Assembly: GCA_050014395.1 (NCBI GenBank)
Contig: JBEKDK010000012.1
Coordinates: 1-52,244 of the forward strand
From: DASPOJ01 sp050014395
Lineage (GTDB): Bacteria > Acidobacteriota > Terriglobia > Acidiferrales > UBA7541
Reading direction: 5' to 3'
DNA length: 52,244 nucleotides
Part shown: positions 25,709 through 34,747 of the stretch, one piece after another
Numbering within the stretch: the stretch's first letter is position 1
Layout of the letters: each line of letters starts with the position of its first letter
The notes under the pieces: generated by a model
What the model saw: only the letters and a program-made list of their open reading frames with translations
What the model was told of the DNA's origin: nothing
Database searches by the model: none
Made by a program: the position numbers and the translations under genes

Positions 25709-25780
25709 GACACAACGGTTGGGCGAGGAGAACCATAGAAGCAAAATCCTGCTGCTGACGAATTGCTTCTGGGGAAAACA

Positions 25781-26350
25781 ATGCGAAGAAGACTTCTCTA
25801 TTCGATGGTGGACGCGGTCTTTATTGCCTCTCTCGCTTTTCTGCCGGCCGGCTGTCTTGCCCAAAAGATATCTCAACCGACTTCAAAGCAGGAGGAAAAC
25901 ATTAGGAAGTTCCTTCAGGATTATTTGGGGCACCCATACCCAGCCTTCGAGAAAGAGGAACCGTCACGGTATTCTGCCGCCCTAGTTGACCTCAAGGGCG
26001 ATGGAACACAGGAAGCGATCGTCTACCTCACTGGCAGAGGCTGGTGCGGAAGCGGCGGCTGCGTCACGCTGATTTTGATTCCCCAGGATTCTTCCTACAA
26101 AGTTTTAACGGAAATCACGATCACGTGGACTCCAATCCGTGTGCTTGCGACGAAATCACACGGTTGGCACGACATCAGCGTCTGGGAGCGCGGAGGAGGG
26201 AACGTGCAAGCGTACGAGGCGGAGCTTTCGTTTGACGGCGTTACCTATCCAACGAACCCTTCCGTGCCTCCCGCTCGGCCAATGACCCAGAACACGGAAG
26301 GGGAAGTCGTCGTGCCCAGGTCAGTGTTCGGGAGGCCTTTGTATCCCTGA
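25781..26350 (+). CDS. Secreted or lipid-anchored protein of unknown function
   Basis: I chose the ATG at 25781 because GGGGA lies 5 nt upstream; an ATG at 25763 adds six residues. The 189-residue product begins with a signal sequence ending near PAGC-LAQ, which could be a lipobox. The mature protein contains ALVDLKGDGTQEAIVYLTG, similar to FG-GAP or VCBS-type repeat segments, and a CGSGGC motif that could form a disulfide. It looks like a small beta protein exported to the cell surface. Family not recognised. The gene converges with the E2 gene. Confidence 0.75.
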   Translation: MRRRLLYSMVDAVFIASLAFLPAGCLAQKISQPTSKQEENIRKFLQDYLGHPYPAFEKEEPSRYSAALVDLKGDGTQEAIVYLTGRGWCGSGGCVTLILIPQDSSYKVLTEITITWTPIRVLATKSHGWHDISVWERGGGNVQAYEAELSFDGVTYPTNPSVPPARPMTQNTEGEVVVPRSVFGRPLYP

Positions 26351-26434
26351 CTCGACCGGCTCCACCTCGTGAATCCGCGCAGTGTCGCGACGGACCACTC
26401 AGCCGCGAACATCGACACCGCCAGCAAATCCTCC

Positions 26435-27790
26435 CTAGAGAATCTCTTCGTCCCACTTTTCGAGGCCGCTCTTCACCTTGATCATGAACTGGTGCGCGAT
26501 CGCGCCATCTACCGCGCGGTGATCGTAGCTCAGCGTCAGATACACCATCGAGCGGATTCCGATCGCGTCGCCAATCACCACCGGCCGCTTCTGAATCGCG
26601 CCGATGCCCAGAATCGCCACGTTTGGCTGGTTGATCACCGCCAAGCCCATCAGCCCGCCGACGCTGCCCGGATTGGTGATCGAGAACGTCGAATCCTGCA
26701 CCTCTTCCGGTTTCAGCTTCTTGGTGCGCGCGCGCTCCGCCAAATCGTTCACCGCACGCTGCAGGCCCAGGAAATTCTTTTCGTCCGCGCCGCGGATCAC
26801 CGGCACAATCAGCCCCGCCTCCAGGGCCACGGCGATCCCCAGATTGATCTCCCGGTGCATCACCAAATTATTTCCGTCCACCGAGGAGTTCACCACCGGA
26901 AACGCCCGCAGCGCTTCCACGGCCGCGCGCAAGAAAAACGGCATGAAGGTCAGTTTGGTCTCGTGGCGCTTCTCGAATTCATCCTTCACGCGGGCGCGCA
27001 GTTGCGCGATCCCGGTCATGTCCGCTTCCTCGATTGAATAAACATGGGGCGAAGTGCGCTTGGATGCCACCATGTGTTCGGCGATCTTCTGCCGCATCAC
27101 GCTCATCGGCGCGACGTCATAGCGCCCGAAATAAATCCGCTCGCGCGGCACGGCCGTTGCTCCCGCAGACGCCGCGGCAACAGACGCGCCCGGGGCCGCA
27201 GTCCGCGCGCCACCCGAGGCAATCACCGCCAGAATGTCCTTCTTGCTGATGCGCCCGCCGGCGCCGGTTCCGCTGAGCTGGGCCAGATCGACGTTGTTTT
27301 CCTTCGCCAAACGCCGCACCAGCGGCGAGCTATGAATTCGCCGCCCGTCGCTCGACGCCGCAGCCGGAGCGGAGGGAACCGCCGGCGCTGGAGCGGCGGG
27401 CGCTGCCTTCGCTTCCGCCTTCGCAGGAGCCGCGGCGCCTTTGCCCTTGGCCGTCGGCAAATCCGTAGCCGGGGTTTCGTCGCCCGGAGTGGCGGCCGAC
27501 GACGGCGCCGAAGCGTTGCTCGCCTGGACCTCCGTCGCGCCCGTGCCCGCACTCGCGCCGTCAATAATCGCCACCACCGTCTGCACCGGCACAGTCTGCC
27601 CCTCGGGCACCTTGATTTCCTTCAGGATGCCGGCTGCCGGCGCGGGAATCTCCGCGTCCACTTTGTCCGTGGAAATCTCGAACAGCGGCTCGTCGCGCTC
27701 CACCTTGTCGCCGGGCTTCTTCAGCCACTTGGTGACGGTGCCTTCGAAAATGCTTTCGCCCATCTGGGGCATCAGTACGTTCACGGCCAT
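26435..27790 (-). CDS. Dihydrolipoamide acyltransferase (E2) of a 2-oxoacid dehydrogenase
   Basis: The ATG at 27790 follows GAGGAG and begins a lipoyl domain (lipoyl lysine K43 in ISTDKVDAEI). Then come an Ala/Pro-rich linker (about 80-150), a peripheral subunit-binding domain (152-190, SSPLVRRLAKENNVDL) and the catalytic acyltransferase domain with H424 and D428 in DHRAVDG. It transfers the acyl group from lipoate to CoA and forms the core of the complex. The 451-residue protein has a single lipoyl domain. It is the last gene of the operon E3-lipB-E1alpha-E1beta-E2. Sequence alone does not fix pyruvate versus branched-chain substrates. Confidence 0.93.
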   Translation of the reverse strand: MAVNVLMPQMGESIFEGTVTKWLKKPGDKVERDEPLFEISTDKVDAEIPAPAAGILKEIKVPEGQTVPVQTVVAIIDGASAGTGATEVQASNASAPSSAATPGDETPATDLPTAKGKGAAAPAKAEAKAAPAAPAPAVPSAPAAASSDGRRIHSSPLVRRLAKENNVDLAQLSGTGAGGRISKKDILAVIASGGARTAAPGASVAAASAGATAVPRERIYFGRYDVAPMSVMRQKIAEHMVASKRTSPHVYSIEEADMTGIAQLRARVKDEFEKRHETKLTFMPFFLRAAVEALRAFPVVNSSVDGNNLVMHREINLGIAVALEAGLIVPVIRGADEKNFLGLQRAVNDLAERARTKKLKPEEVQDSTFSITNPGSVGGLMGLAVINQPNVAILGIGAIQKRPVVIGDAIGIRSMVYLTLSYDHRAVDGAIAHQFMIKVKSGLEKWDEEIL

Positions 27791-27827
27791 CTTCGTCTCC
27801 TCTTGACTCCGCAATCTTCTCAGTTCC

Positions 27828-28802
27828 TCAAGCCTGCGCCAAGTGGCGCGCCGCATCCGCAATGCTTGCGGCATTCGGCAAAAATCCCTCTTCGAGCGCT
27901 GGCGCGGACGGCACCGGCGCATCCGGCGCGGTCACGCGCACGATCGGCCCATCCAAATCGTCAAACGCTTCAGCGCACACAATCGCGGCGATTTCTCCAG
28001 CGATTCCGCCCGTGCGCGTATCCTCGTGCACCACCAGCAATTTATTGGTCTTGCGCACCGACGCCAAAATCGTTTCGCGATCCAGCGGCAGCAGCGTGCG
28101 CAAGTCGATCACCTCGGCCTCGATTCCTTCGCCCGCCAGCGCCGCAGCGGCTTCGAGGGAAGCGTGCAGCATCGCAGCGTAACTCACAATCGTCAAATCG
28201 CGCCCTTCGCGCCGTACCGCGGCCTTGCCCAGCGGCACCGCGTAATCGTCAGGCGGCAAATCTTCCTTGATGCGCCGGTACAAAAACTTGTGCTCGAAAA
28301 ACAGCACGGGATTGTTATCGCGAATCGCCGATTTCAGCAATCCTTTGGCATCGTAGGCCGTCGCCGGACAAACCACTTTCAGTCCCGGCGTGTGCACGAA
28401 ATACATTTCGGGATTCGCCGAATGAAACGGCCCCGCGTGCACTCCGCCGCCCGACGGCCCGCGCACCACGATGGGCACCGGCGCGCCCCACCTGTAATGC
28501 GATTTGGCCGCGAAGTTCGTGAGCTGCTCGAAACAGCAGGCAATAAAATCCATGAACTGCATCTCCGCCACGGGACGCAATCCGGTATACGACATTCCGA
28601 TCGCCGCGCCCACGATGGCCGTCTCGCTGATCGGCGTATCCACCACGCGCTGCCATCCGTAGCGCGCCAGCAAACCCTGCGTCGCGCCGAAGGCCCCGCC
28701 GTATACGCCGATATCCTCGCCCAGCAGCACCACCGAGGGATCGTGCGCCATCTCTTCGTCCAGCGCCTGGCGAATGGCTTCGAGATACGTCGTTTGCGCC
28801 AT
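27828..28802 (-). CDS. 2-Oxoacid dehydrogenase E1 beta subunit
   Basis: The 324-residue protein starts MAQTTYLEAIRQALDEEM and contains GEDIGVYGGAFGATQGL, the VVRGPSGGGVHAGPFHS region and a C-terminal transketolase-like domain (VIDLRTLLPLD). It pairs with E1 alpha to decarboxylate a 2-oxoacid on thiamine diphosphate. The start lies 2 bases after the E1alpha stop (TAATTATG), so translation is likely coupled. The segment FFEHKFLYRRIKEDLP is close to branched-chain dehydrogenase subunits, but this is not decisive. Confidence 0.93.
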   Translation of the reverse strand: MAQTTYLEAIRQALDEEMAHDPSVVLLGEDIGVYGGAFGATQGLLARYGWQRVVDTPISETAIVGAAIGMSYTGLRPVAEMQFMDFIACCFEQLTNFAAKSHYRWGAPVPIVVRGPSGGGVHAGPFHSANPEMYFVHTPGLKVVCPATAYDAKGLLKSAIRDNNPVLFFEHKFLYRRIKEDLPPDDYAVPLGKAAVRREGRDLTIVSYAAMLHASLEAAAALAGEGIEAEVIDLRTLLPLDRETILASVRKTNKLLVVHEDTRTGGIAGEIAAIVCAEAFDDLDGPIVRVTAPDAPVPSAPALEEGFLPNAASIADAARHLAQA

Positions 28803-28804
28803 AA

Positions 28805-29965
28805 TTAACCGCGCGCCCGCCGCGCTTTCGAAAATTTCGCGGCCTTGGAATGCGTCACTCGCTTCACGGGCACGCGCTCCTCGAGCGCACCGAAGTCCGT
28901 CACAGTCCAGCGCGCATCGACCACCGACTTCGGCGGCAGCAGTTCGTCCTTCGGCCGCTGCCATTGCGGCGCGATCTCGTGGCAACCCTCGCAATAAACT
29001 CCGCGCTCGATTTCGCCGGCCTCTTTCGCGCCCGGCATCGGCGAGGCTTCGGCGAACGCCACATCGGCATCCAGTTCGCGCTCGATACGCGCGTCGATCT
29101 CGCGTTTCTCGCAAGCGCTCCAAAGTTTGCCGGCCGTAAGCGCGCGTTCGTAGCGCGCAATCGGATCGCGCGCCTTCCAATACTCCTTCATTTTCTTCGG
29201 CACATACTCGGCCGGATCGTGCTGCGCGTGCCCGCGCATGCGCATCGTCTTGGCTTCGATCAGCACGGGCCCATGCCCCGCGCGCGCCTGATCGGCCGCT
29301 TGTTTCGCCGCGCGATAAACGGCCAGCACATCGTTGCCATCCACGATCGCGCTGGTCACCCCGTAAGCCCGCGCGCGATCGGCCAAATCGCGCAGCGGCA
29401 CCTGCCGCGCAACCGGCGTCGAGTAAGCCCACTGATTGTTCTCGAGCACCAGCACCAGCGGCGCGTGCTGCACTGCCGCGAAATTCAATCCTTCATGGAA
29501 TGCGCCGGTCGAGCTGCCGCCATCGCCAATCCACGTCATGGCTATGCGCTTTTGCCCCAAGAGGCGAGCGCCTAAGGCCACGCCGGTCATCACCGGAATC
29601 AAATCGCCCAGCATCGAAATCGGCGAGACCACGTGCCGCGCGCCCAAATCTCCCAGATGACTCGCGTTGTCTCTGCCATGCGTCGGAGAATTCGCGCGCG
29701 CCATGTTCTGCGTGAAAATCTCCCGCGGCTTGTATCCGCGCACCAGCAACGACCCAATATTGCGCACCATCGGCGCGATCCAATCGCCCGGCTCCAGCGC
29801 GTAAGCCGAGCCCACCGAGATCGCTTCCTGCCCCAAGCTTGAAAACAGCCCGCCCACGATCTGATTCTGCCGCGCGAGCCGGTCCAGCCGTTCTTCCAGC
29901 GCACGATTCAGGCGCATGAAGTAATACAGTTCGAGTTGCTGCTCGCGCGTGAGCGTCAGTTCCAT
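28805..29965 (-). CDS. 2-Oxoacid dehydrogenase E1 alpha subunit
   Basis: I placed the start at 29965 (MELTLTREQQLELYYFMRL), where family alignment begins; the upstream frame runs into lipB. The thiamine diphosphate motif GDGG...NN is present at G147-D148-G149 and N176-N177. Further landmarks are ISMLGDLIPVMTGVALG and MRMRGHAQHDPAEY. The 386-residue protein carries a C-terminal extension of about 50 residues with a C-x2-C-type pair (VYCEGCHEI). Its ribosome binding site is weak. It is cotranscribed with lipB and E3 upstream and E1 beta downstream. Confidence 0.93.
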   Translation of the reverse strand: MELTLTREQQLELYYFMRLNRALEERLDRLARQNQIVGGLFSSLGQEAISVGSAYALEPGDWIAPMVRNIGSLLVRGYKPREIFTQNMARANSPTHGRDNASHLGDLGARHVVSPISMLGDLIPVMTGVALGARLLGQKRIAMTWIGDGGSSTGAFHEGLNFAAVQHAPLVLVLENNQWAYSTPVARQVPLRDLADRARAYGVTSAIVDGNDVLAVYRAAKQAADQARAGHGPVLIEAKTMRMRGHAQHDPAEYVPKKMKEYWKARDPIARYERALTAGKLWSACEKREIDARIERELDADVAFAEASPMPGAKEAGEIERGVYCEGCHEIAPQWQRPKDELLPPKSVVDARWTVTDFGALEERVPVKRVTHSKAAKFSKARRARG

Positions 29966-30014
29966 TGCAGTCGGATCACAATTCTGTTCGTAGCAGCGCG
30001 CTTCGCGCAGTCCG

Positions 30015-30761
30015 TTATGCGACGGCCTGCGCGCGCGCCTCGAGCGACGCTTCAAACTCCGCAAGCCGCTGCTCGATCTCGCAAGCGTCGGCGTCGCGCA
30101 TTTCGAGCTGCAACAACTCACCCAAGTGCGTCGTCATGCGCGGCGCGACCTCCGCCACGCTCACCGCGCGATCCAGTAATTTTTCGAGCGACGTCGCGCG
30201 CCGCCCCGCCAGTCCGCACGGCACGATCAAATCGAAGTACCGCAAATCCGTGGCCACGTTGTATGCCAAGCCGTGCGATGTGACCCAGCGGCTGATGTGC
30301 ACGCCGATCGCTCCCAATTTTTCAGCGTTCGCCTCCGGCGCTCGCGCTGGCGCAGCCCACACGCCCGTCATTCCGCTGACGCGCGTGCTGGCAATTCCAA
30401 AATCCGCGCTCGCGCGAATCATGGCCTCTTCGAGTTGCCGCACGTACCAGCCGACATCGCGGCGAATTTCGCCGAGCTGCAAAATCGGATAGGCCACCAG
30501 TTGCCCCGGCCCGTGATACGTGACGTCGCCGCCGCGATCCGTGTCAAAAAACCTCACGCCCATCTGCGCCAGCACGCGCTGCGACGCCAGCAGATTCCGC
30601 CGCTGCCCATTGCGCCCCATGGTGATCACATGCGGATGCTCGCACAGCAGCAGCACGTCCGGCACTGCGCCGGCTTTGCGCGCCGCCACCAGGCGCCGCT
30701 CGAGTTCGCGGGCGGCCCCGTATTCCAGCAATCCCAGACTTGCCACCAAGCAGGTTTTCAT
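30015..30761 (-). CDS. lipB: Octanoyl-ACP:protein N-octanoyltransferase LipB
   Basis: The 248-residue protein has the LipB signature GGDVTYHGPGQLVAYPIL, the lysine K148 in KLGAIGVHISRWVTSHG and catalytic C182 in LIVPCGLAG. It transfers octanoate from acyl carrier protein to the lipoyl lysine of E2, so its place inside the dehydrogenase operon is functionally sensible. The start at 30761 (MKTCLVASLG) is 56 bases after the E3 stop. The C-terminus extends about 20 residues past the usual end. No lipA is present in the window. Confidence 0.95.
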   Translation of the reverse strand: MKTCLVASLGLLEYGAARELERRLVAARKAGAVPDVLLLCEHPHVITMGRNGQRRNLLASQRVLAQMGVRFFDTDRGGDVTYHGPGQLVAYPILQLGEIRRDVGWYVRQLEEAMIRASADFGIASTRVSGMTGVWAAPARAPEANAEKLGAIGVHISRWVTSHGLAYNVATDLRYFDLIVPCGLAGRRATSLEKLLDRAVSVAEVAPRMTTHLGELLQLEMRDADACEIEQRLAEFEASLEARAQAVA

Positions 30762-30817
30762 CGAATTAGATTCTTGCAAAGGTTGCCGTGCGCAGAGGCG
30801 ACAAATTCCTCGCGCAC

Positions 30818-32215
30818 TTACGCGTTGATGGAGAGGCCACGCACGGCCGCGAAGGCGTCGCCCATCGCCTCCCACACCGTCGGGTGGGCGTGGACGGTGA
30901 ACATCATGTCGTCGATCGTGGCTTCGAGCTGCAACGCGGTCGTCGGCTCCGCCAAAATTTCCGTCGCTTGCGGCCCGATGGCGTGCACGCCGAGCACTTC
31001 GCCATATTGTTCGTCGCTCACCACCTTGATGAATCCTTCGTGCTGCCCCAGGATCGTGGCCTTGCTGTTGCCCGCGAATGGAAATTTCCCGGTCTTCACT
31101 TTGTAGCCCGCTTCGCGCGCGGCCTTCTCCGTCAATCCCACCGAGCCAATTTGCGGTTCGCAGTACGTCGCGCCCGGAATGTGCGTGCGATCGAGCGGCG
31201 GCGCCTGCTTGCCGGTGATCTTCGCAACGCAGGTGATTCCTTCCATCGACGCCGCGTGCGCGAGTTGCGGCATTCCCGCGACGATGTCGCCGATGGCGTA
31301 AAGCCGCGGCTCGGCGGTCTCCATGTACGGACCTACGTGCACGAATCCGCGCTCGATCTTGGCCTTCGATTTCTCGAGACCTATATTCTCCGTGCGTGGC
31401 GCGCGCCCCACGGCGATCAACACGCACTCTCCCGCGACACTTTGATTCGCGCCGCTTTTATCCTTGAACGTAACCGTCGCGCCCTTGGCTGTTTTTTTCA
31501 GCGAATCCACTTTCGCCCCGGTGAAAATCTTGATGCCCTTCTTGCGAAACGCCTTTTCAAGCTCGGCCGAAATCTCCTCGTCCTCCACCGGCACAATCCG
31601 CGGCAACGCCTCGATCAGCGTGACCTCGCTGCCAAACGAATTGAAGATCGACGCGAACTCCACGCCCACGGCCCCCGCGCCCACGATCACCAGCGATTTC
31701 GGCACCGCCGGCACCGTCAGGATTTCGCGATTGCTTAGCACGATCTTGCCGTCGAAATCCATTCCCGGCAGCGCGCGCGCCTCGGAGCCGGTTCCCACGA
31801 TAATGTGCGTGGCCTCGATCTCCGTCTTTTCGTCGCCGGTTTCCACCGCGACTTTGCCCGGCCCCGCCCAGCGTCCCCAGCCTTGGATCTTGTCGATCTT
31901 GTTCTTGCGAAATAGAAAGTCGATGCCCTTGGCGTGCCGATCGACAACGTAATTCTTCCGCGCCAGCAGCGCCGGCCAATCGAGCTTGAAATCCTTGGCT
32001 TCGATGCCGAACTCCTTGGCGCGGCGAAACGTGTCGTAAATTTCCGCGGTGTGCAACAGCACTTTCGTGGGAATGCAGCCCACGTGCAGGCAGGTTCCGC
32101 CCAGAAACGGGTCCTTCTCGATCACCACCGTCTTCAAGCCCCATTCCGAGGCGCGGATCGCGGTCTGGTATCCGCCCGGACCGCTTCCAATGATCGCTAA
32201 ATCGTATTTTGGCAA
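30818..32215 (-). CDS. lpdA: Dihydrolipoyl dehydrogenase (E3)
   Basis: A TTG start at 32215 is supported by GGAGG 6 nt upstream and gives MPKYDLAIIGSGPGGY, the normal FAD-binding N-terminus. The redox disulfide is C42-C47 in GGTCLHVGCIPTK. An NAD-binding motif (VIVGAGAVGVEFASIF), the second FAD motif (AIGDIVAG) and the C-terminal active-site VHAHPTVWEA complete the family signature. The 465-residue enzyme reoxidises the dihydrolipoyl group of E2 with NAD. It is the first gene of the operon; a promoter with TAAAAT lies about 110 bases upstream. Confidence 0.95.
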   Translation of the reverse strand: MPKYDLAIIGSGPGGYQTAIRASEWGLKTVVIEKDPFLGGTCLHVGCIPTKVLLHTAEIYDTFRRAKEFGIEAKDFKLDWPALLARKNYVVDRHAKGIDFLFRKNKIDKIQGWGRWAGPGKVAVETGDEKTEIEATHIIVGTGSEARALPGMDFDGKIVLSNREILTVPAVPKSLVIVGAGAVGVEFASIFNSFGSEVTLIEALPRIVPVEDEEISAELEKAFRKKGIKIFTGAKVDSLKKTAKGATVTFKDKSGANQSVAGECVLIAVGRAPRTENIGLEKSKAKIERGFVHVGPYMETAEPRLYAIGDIVAGMPQLAHAASMEGITCVAKITGKQAPPLDRTHIPGATYCEPQIGSVGLTEKAAREAGYKVKTGKFPFAGNSKATILGQHEGFIKVVSDEQYGEVLGVHAIGPQATEILAEPTTALQLEATIDDMMFTVHAHPTVWEAMGDAFAAVRGLSINA

Positions 32216-32325
32216 GTGCTTCCTCCGCGGCAGACGAGCGGCCGCTTCGTGCCGGACGGGGACTGCGAGAAAAAAGGGCTCGCGCCCGCTTTCCGCGCGG
32301 CCCTTCGTGCGCCGACAATCCGAGA

Positions 32326-32354
32326 ATTTTAGCAGCCGCTTCCGGCACCCGCAA
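32326..32354 (-). promoter_or_regulatory. Promoter of the 2-oxoacid dehydrogenase operon
   Basis: On the minus strand TTGCGG (32354-32349), a 17-bp spacer and TAAAAT (32331-32326). The predicted start is about 105 bases upstream of the E3 start codon. It is divergent from the DksA-type promoter at 32479-32507. Confidence 0.5.
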
Positions 32355-32478
32355 CTCGCGACGCTTTCCGCGCGGTTGCGCCGTTTTCTGCCCACCGGGG
32401 CCGCGTCAACGCTGCGTCGCCTCCTCGCGGCAAACGATCGAGTCGTGTATTTGATGCTACGCGACGCCCGCGGTTTCC

Positions 32479-32507
32479 TTGACACCCCCGAGGGCGACGC
32501 CTAGAAT
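32479..32507 (+). promoter_or_regulatory. Near-consensus sigma-70 promoter of the DksA-type gene
   Basis: A perfect TTGACA (32479-32484), exactly 17 bases of spacer and TAGAAT (32502-32507). This is one of the strongest promoters in the window and gives a leader of about 50 bases to the start at 32564. Confidence 0.8.
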
Positions 32508-32563
32508 CTCTCATTTGTGTTGGTGCATCTAAGGCTCTCTGTGCACCTATAGGCCAAACATCC

Positions 32564-32917
32564 ATGGACAAGAAACGTCTCGAATACTACAAAAAGAAAT
32601 TGGTCACGCGTCGCGAAGAGTTGATCAAGAATATTGCGCGCACCGAAGAAGAAGGCCGCGCGGCGGACGACGATCCGACCGTCGACATGGCAGACAAAGC
32701 CGCCAACTCCTACACCAAGGAGTTCTTGTTCGGTCAGAACAACACCGAGCGCAGCATGCTCGCGCTGATCGAAGGCGCCCTCGCGCGCATCAAGAGCAAT
32801 TCCTTCGGCGCCTGCACCAACTGCCAGGCGGAATTGCAGCAGAAGCGCCTGGACGCCGTGCCCTGGGCGCGCCACTGCGTCGCCTGCCAGGAAAAAATGG
32901 AACGCGGCCAGCTGTAA
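32564..32917 (+). CDS. DksA/TraR-type zinc finger transcription factor
   Basis: The 117-residue protein has an N-terminal coiled coil (about 1-75) with an acidic stretch (DDDPTVDMADKAANSY) at the position of the DksA coiled-coil tip, and a four-cysteine zinc finger (C84, C87, C105, C108; CTNC and CVAC). DksA-family proteins bind the RNA polymerase secondary channel and tune initiation with ppGpp. It is shorter than enterobacterial DksA (151 residues), as in many non-proteobacterial members. It has a near-consensus promoter. greA, another secondary-channel factor, lies 20 kb away and is unrelated in operon terms. Confidence 0.93.
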   Translation: MDKKRLEYYKKKLVTRREELIKNIARTEEEGRAADDDPTVDMADKAANSYTKEFLFGQNNTERSMLALIEGALARIKSNSFGACTNCQAELQQKRLDAVPWARHCVACQEKMERGQL

Positions 32918-32981
32918 ACCCGCAGTTCCCTCCGAGGCCCGCGCGCCACGCGAAGCCTTTGCTCTCTCGATAATTTCCTCG

Positions 32982-33010
32982 TTGATGACTAGCCCCGCTT
33001 GCGGTAGTCT
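32982..33010 (+). promoter_or_regulatory. Promoter of comF, probably leaderless
   Basis: TTGATG (32982-32987), 17-bp spacer, TAGTCT (33005-33010). The GTG start codon is at 33020, 9 bases downstream of the -10, and no Shine-Dalgarno is present. Confidence 0.5.
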
Positions 33011-33019
33011 GCCGTCACC

Positions 33020-33853
33020 GTGGGCACCTGGCTTCGATCCGCGCGCGCGCGTCTCGGTGACTGGGGCGGAGCTCTAGCTTCCATCCTGCTGCCCGCCCCG
33101 TGCCAAGTCTGCGGCGAGCTTCTGGACTCCAGCCAACGCATTCCCATCTGCGCACGCTGCCTCGCGCAATTCCAGCCGCTCGCCGGCCCGCTCTGCGAGC
33201 GCTGCGGCCGCCCGATTCTTTCCGCATTCGCCGCGGAGATTTCTCCGCTGCTCTGCCACATGTGCCATCGCGGCCTGTACGATTTCGATTTTGCCCGCAG
33301 TTACGCCGAATACGGACCGGTGGCCTCGCGCGCCGTTCTCATGCTGAAGTACGAGCAGGTGCTCCCGCTCGGCGCGTGGTTCGCGCACAAACTTGCCGCC
33401 GCGATCGCGCAATCACCCGCCGATTTCGCCGCGGACGTCGTGGTACCGGTACCGCTCCACGCCGCGCGCCATCGCGAGCGCGGTTACAACCAGGCCGAGC
33501 TGATTGCCCGCCCCTTGGCCCGCATGTTGGGCTTGCCGTTTCGATCCGCGCTGCTGGTGCGCATCAAGCCGCGCCCCGACAAGCTCAAACTCACCATTCG
33601 CGAGCGCTGGCGCACCGTTCGCGGCGCCTATGCCACACGCCAGGGCGCGCAGGTTGACAAGCTCCGCGTATTGCTGGTAGATGATGTATTTACCACCGGC
33701 GCGACGCTGGATGCATGTTCGCGTGCCCTGCGGAAGGCCGGTGCCGTGCGTGTGGCGGGGTTGACAGTTGCCAGGGTCCTCCCTCCTTCGTACTCCCGCC
33801 CAGATGCCCGAATTGTGCCGCAGGGCGATAGGCCCACCGGCAGCGGAGCCTGA
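33020..33853 (+). CDS. comF: ComF family phosphoribosyltransferase-like protein
   Basis: The 277-residue protein has an N-terminal double zinc ribbon (C28/C31, C44/C47, C59/C62, C79/C82) followed by a type I phosphoribosyltransferase domain with the PRPP loop VLLVDDVFTTGAT. ComF/GntX proteins take part in DNA uptake for natural transformation in several bacteria; the enzymatic reaction is not known. The GTG start lies 9 bases after a -10 hexamer. The C-terminal 25 residues after the domain are Pro/Arg-rich. No other competence genes are in the window. Confidence 0.9.
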   Translation: MGTWLRSARARLGDWGGALASILLPAPCQVCGELLDSSQRIPICARCLAQFQPLAGPLCERCGRPILSAFAAEISPLLCHMCHRGLYDFDFARSYAEYGPVASRAVLMLKYEQVLPLGAWFAHKLAAAIAQSPADFAADVVVPVPLHAARHRERGYNQAELIARPLARMLGLPFRSALLVRIKPRPDKLKLTIRERWRTVRGAYATRQGAQVDKLRVLLVDDVFTTGATLDACSRALRKAGAVRVAGLTVARVLPPSYSRPDARIVPQGDRPTGSGA

Positions 33854-33930
33854 ACCTGGCGGGCGCCGCAAGAGTTTTCGGCAAGAGTGGCGGAAGCAAC
33901 TGGTAGTCGGTCGCATAACGCGGTTCGCGT

Positions 33931-34557
33931 ATGTCTACAGGCGAGCAGGTCGGCGACAGATCTCGATCGAGACAATCTCTCGATACGCTCCCTGAACCGC
34001 GCCCCGCCGGCAATTCCCTTCGCGCAACCACTCGCAAGCCCGGAATTTTGCAGGAGCCGGTCCTCGTCCTGAACGCCACGTTTGAGCCCATCAACGTGAC
34101 CGCGGTGCGCCGCGCCATGGTCCTGATGCTCAAGGGCGTTGCCCAGGCCGAGGAGCTGAACCACGCCGAGGTCCGCTCCGCTGCCCGCACGCTGAAGGTG
34201 CCATCGGTAATACGCTTAATCGCCTACCGGCACATCCCGCAGCAGACGCGCGCCCTTTCGCGCAAGAACATCCTGCTGCGCGATCGCAATACGTGCCAGT
34301 TTTGCGGCCACACGTTCCCCGCTGGCGAGCTCACGCTCGACCACCTGCTGCCTCGTTCACGCGGCGGCCATTCTTCCTGGGAGAACCTGGTGGCTTGCTG
34401 CTACCAGTGCAATAACAGCAAAGGCGATCGCACGCCGGAAGAGGCGGGCCTGCGTCTCGTCCGCCGCCCGCGCCCCTTCACGCTCCATACCTCGCGCCAA
34501 CTGATGCGCCTGATCGGCAATAAAGACGAAAAATGGCGCAAGTACCTGTTTTATTAG
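33931..34557 (+). CDS. HNH endonuclease domain protein
   Basis: The 208-residue protein carries an HNH nuclease core: C122-x2-C125, LDHLLPRSRGG (H138), WENLV (N152) and C157-x2-C160, then NNSKGDRTPEEAG. This zinc-stabilised bba-metal fold cuts DNA in most relatives. The N-terminal conserved part (PVLVLNATFEPINVTAVRRAMVLML) is typical of a bacterial HNH subfamily whose biological role is unclear. The first 40 residues are variable and the start is uncertain; translation might begin nearer residue 40. It follows comF by 77 bases; no restriction or phage genes are adjacent. Confidence 0.9.
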   Translation: MSTGEQVGDRSRSRQSLDTLPEPRPAGNSLRATTRKPGILQEPVLVLNATFEPINVTAVRRAMVLMLKGVAQAEELNHAEVRSAARTLKVPSVIRLIAYRHIPQQTRALSRKNILLRDRNTCQFCGHTFPAGELTLDHLLPRSRGGHSSWENLVACCYQCNNSKGDRTPEEAGLRLVRRPRPFTLHTSRQLMRLIGNKDEKWRKYLFY

Positions 34558-34707
34558 GGAAACTTCGGCCGGTTCAGTTTTGTAATCTGGTGACAAAAAA
34601 GAACTTACGAAATCAGGTTACTAGCTCGCACGAAAACTAAATAATTAGCAACCAAACCCCTTCCAGTCGCGTCGAATAGCTAACATCACTTCTAGGACAC
34701 ACCCCGG

Positions 34708-34747
34708 GAAGCAGCGTTGGCTCAGCCAAGGCTGCTTCTCTTCTTTT
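34708..34747 (+). terminator. Rho-independent terminator
   Basis: GAAGCAGC (34708-34715) pairs with GCTGCTTC (34731-34738); TTGGC and GCCAA extend the stem inside with one G-G mismatch. The T-rich tract TCTTCTTTT follows. It probably ends the comF/HNH transcript. Confidence 0.8.
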
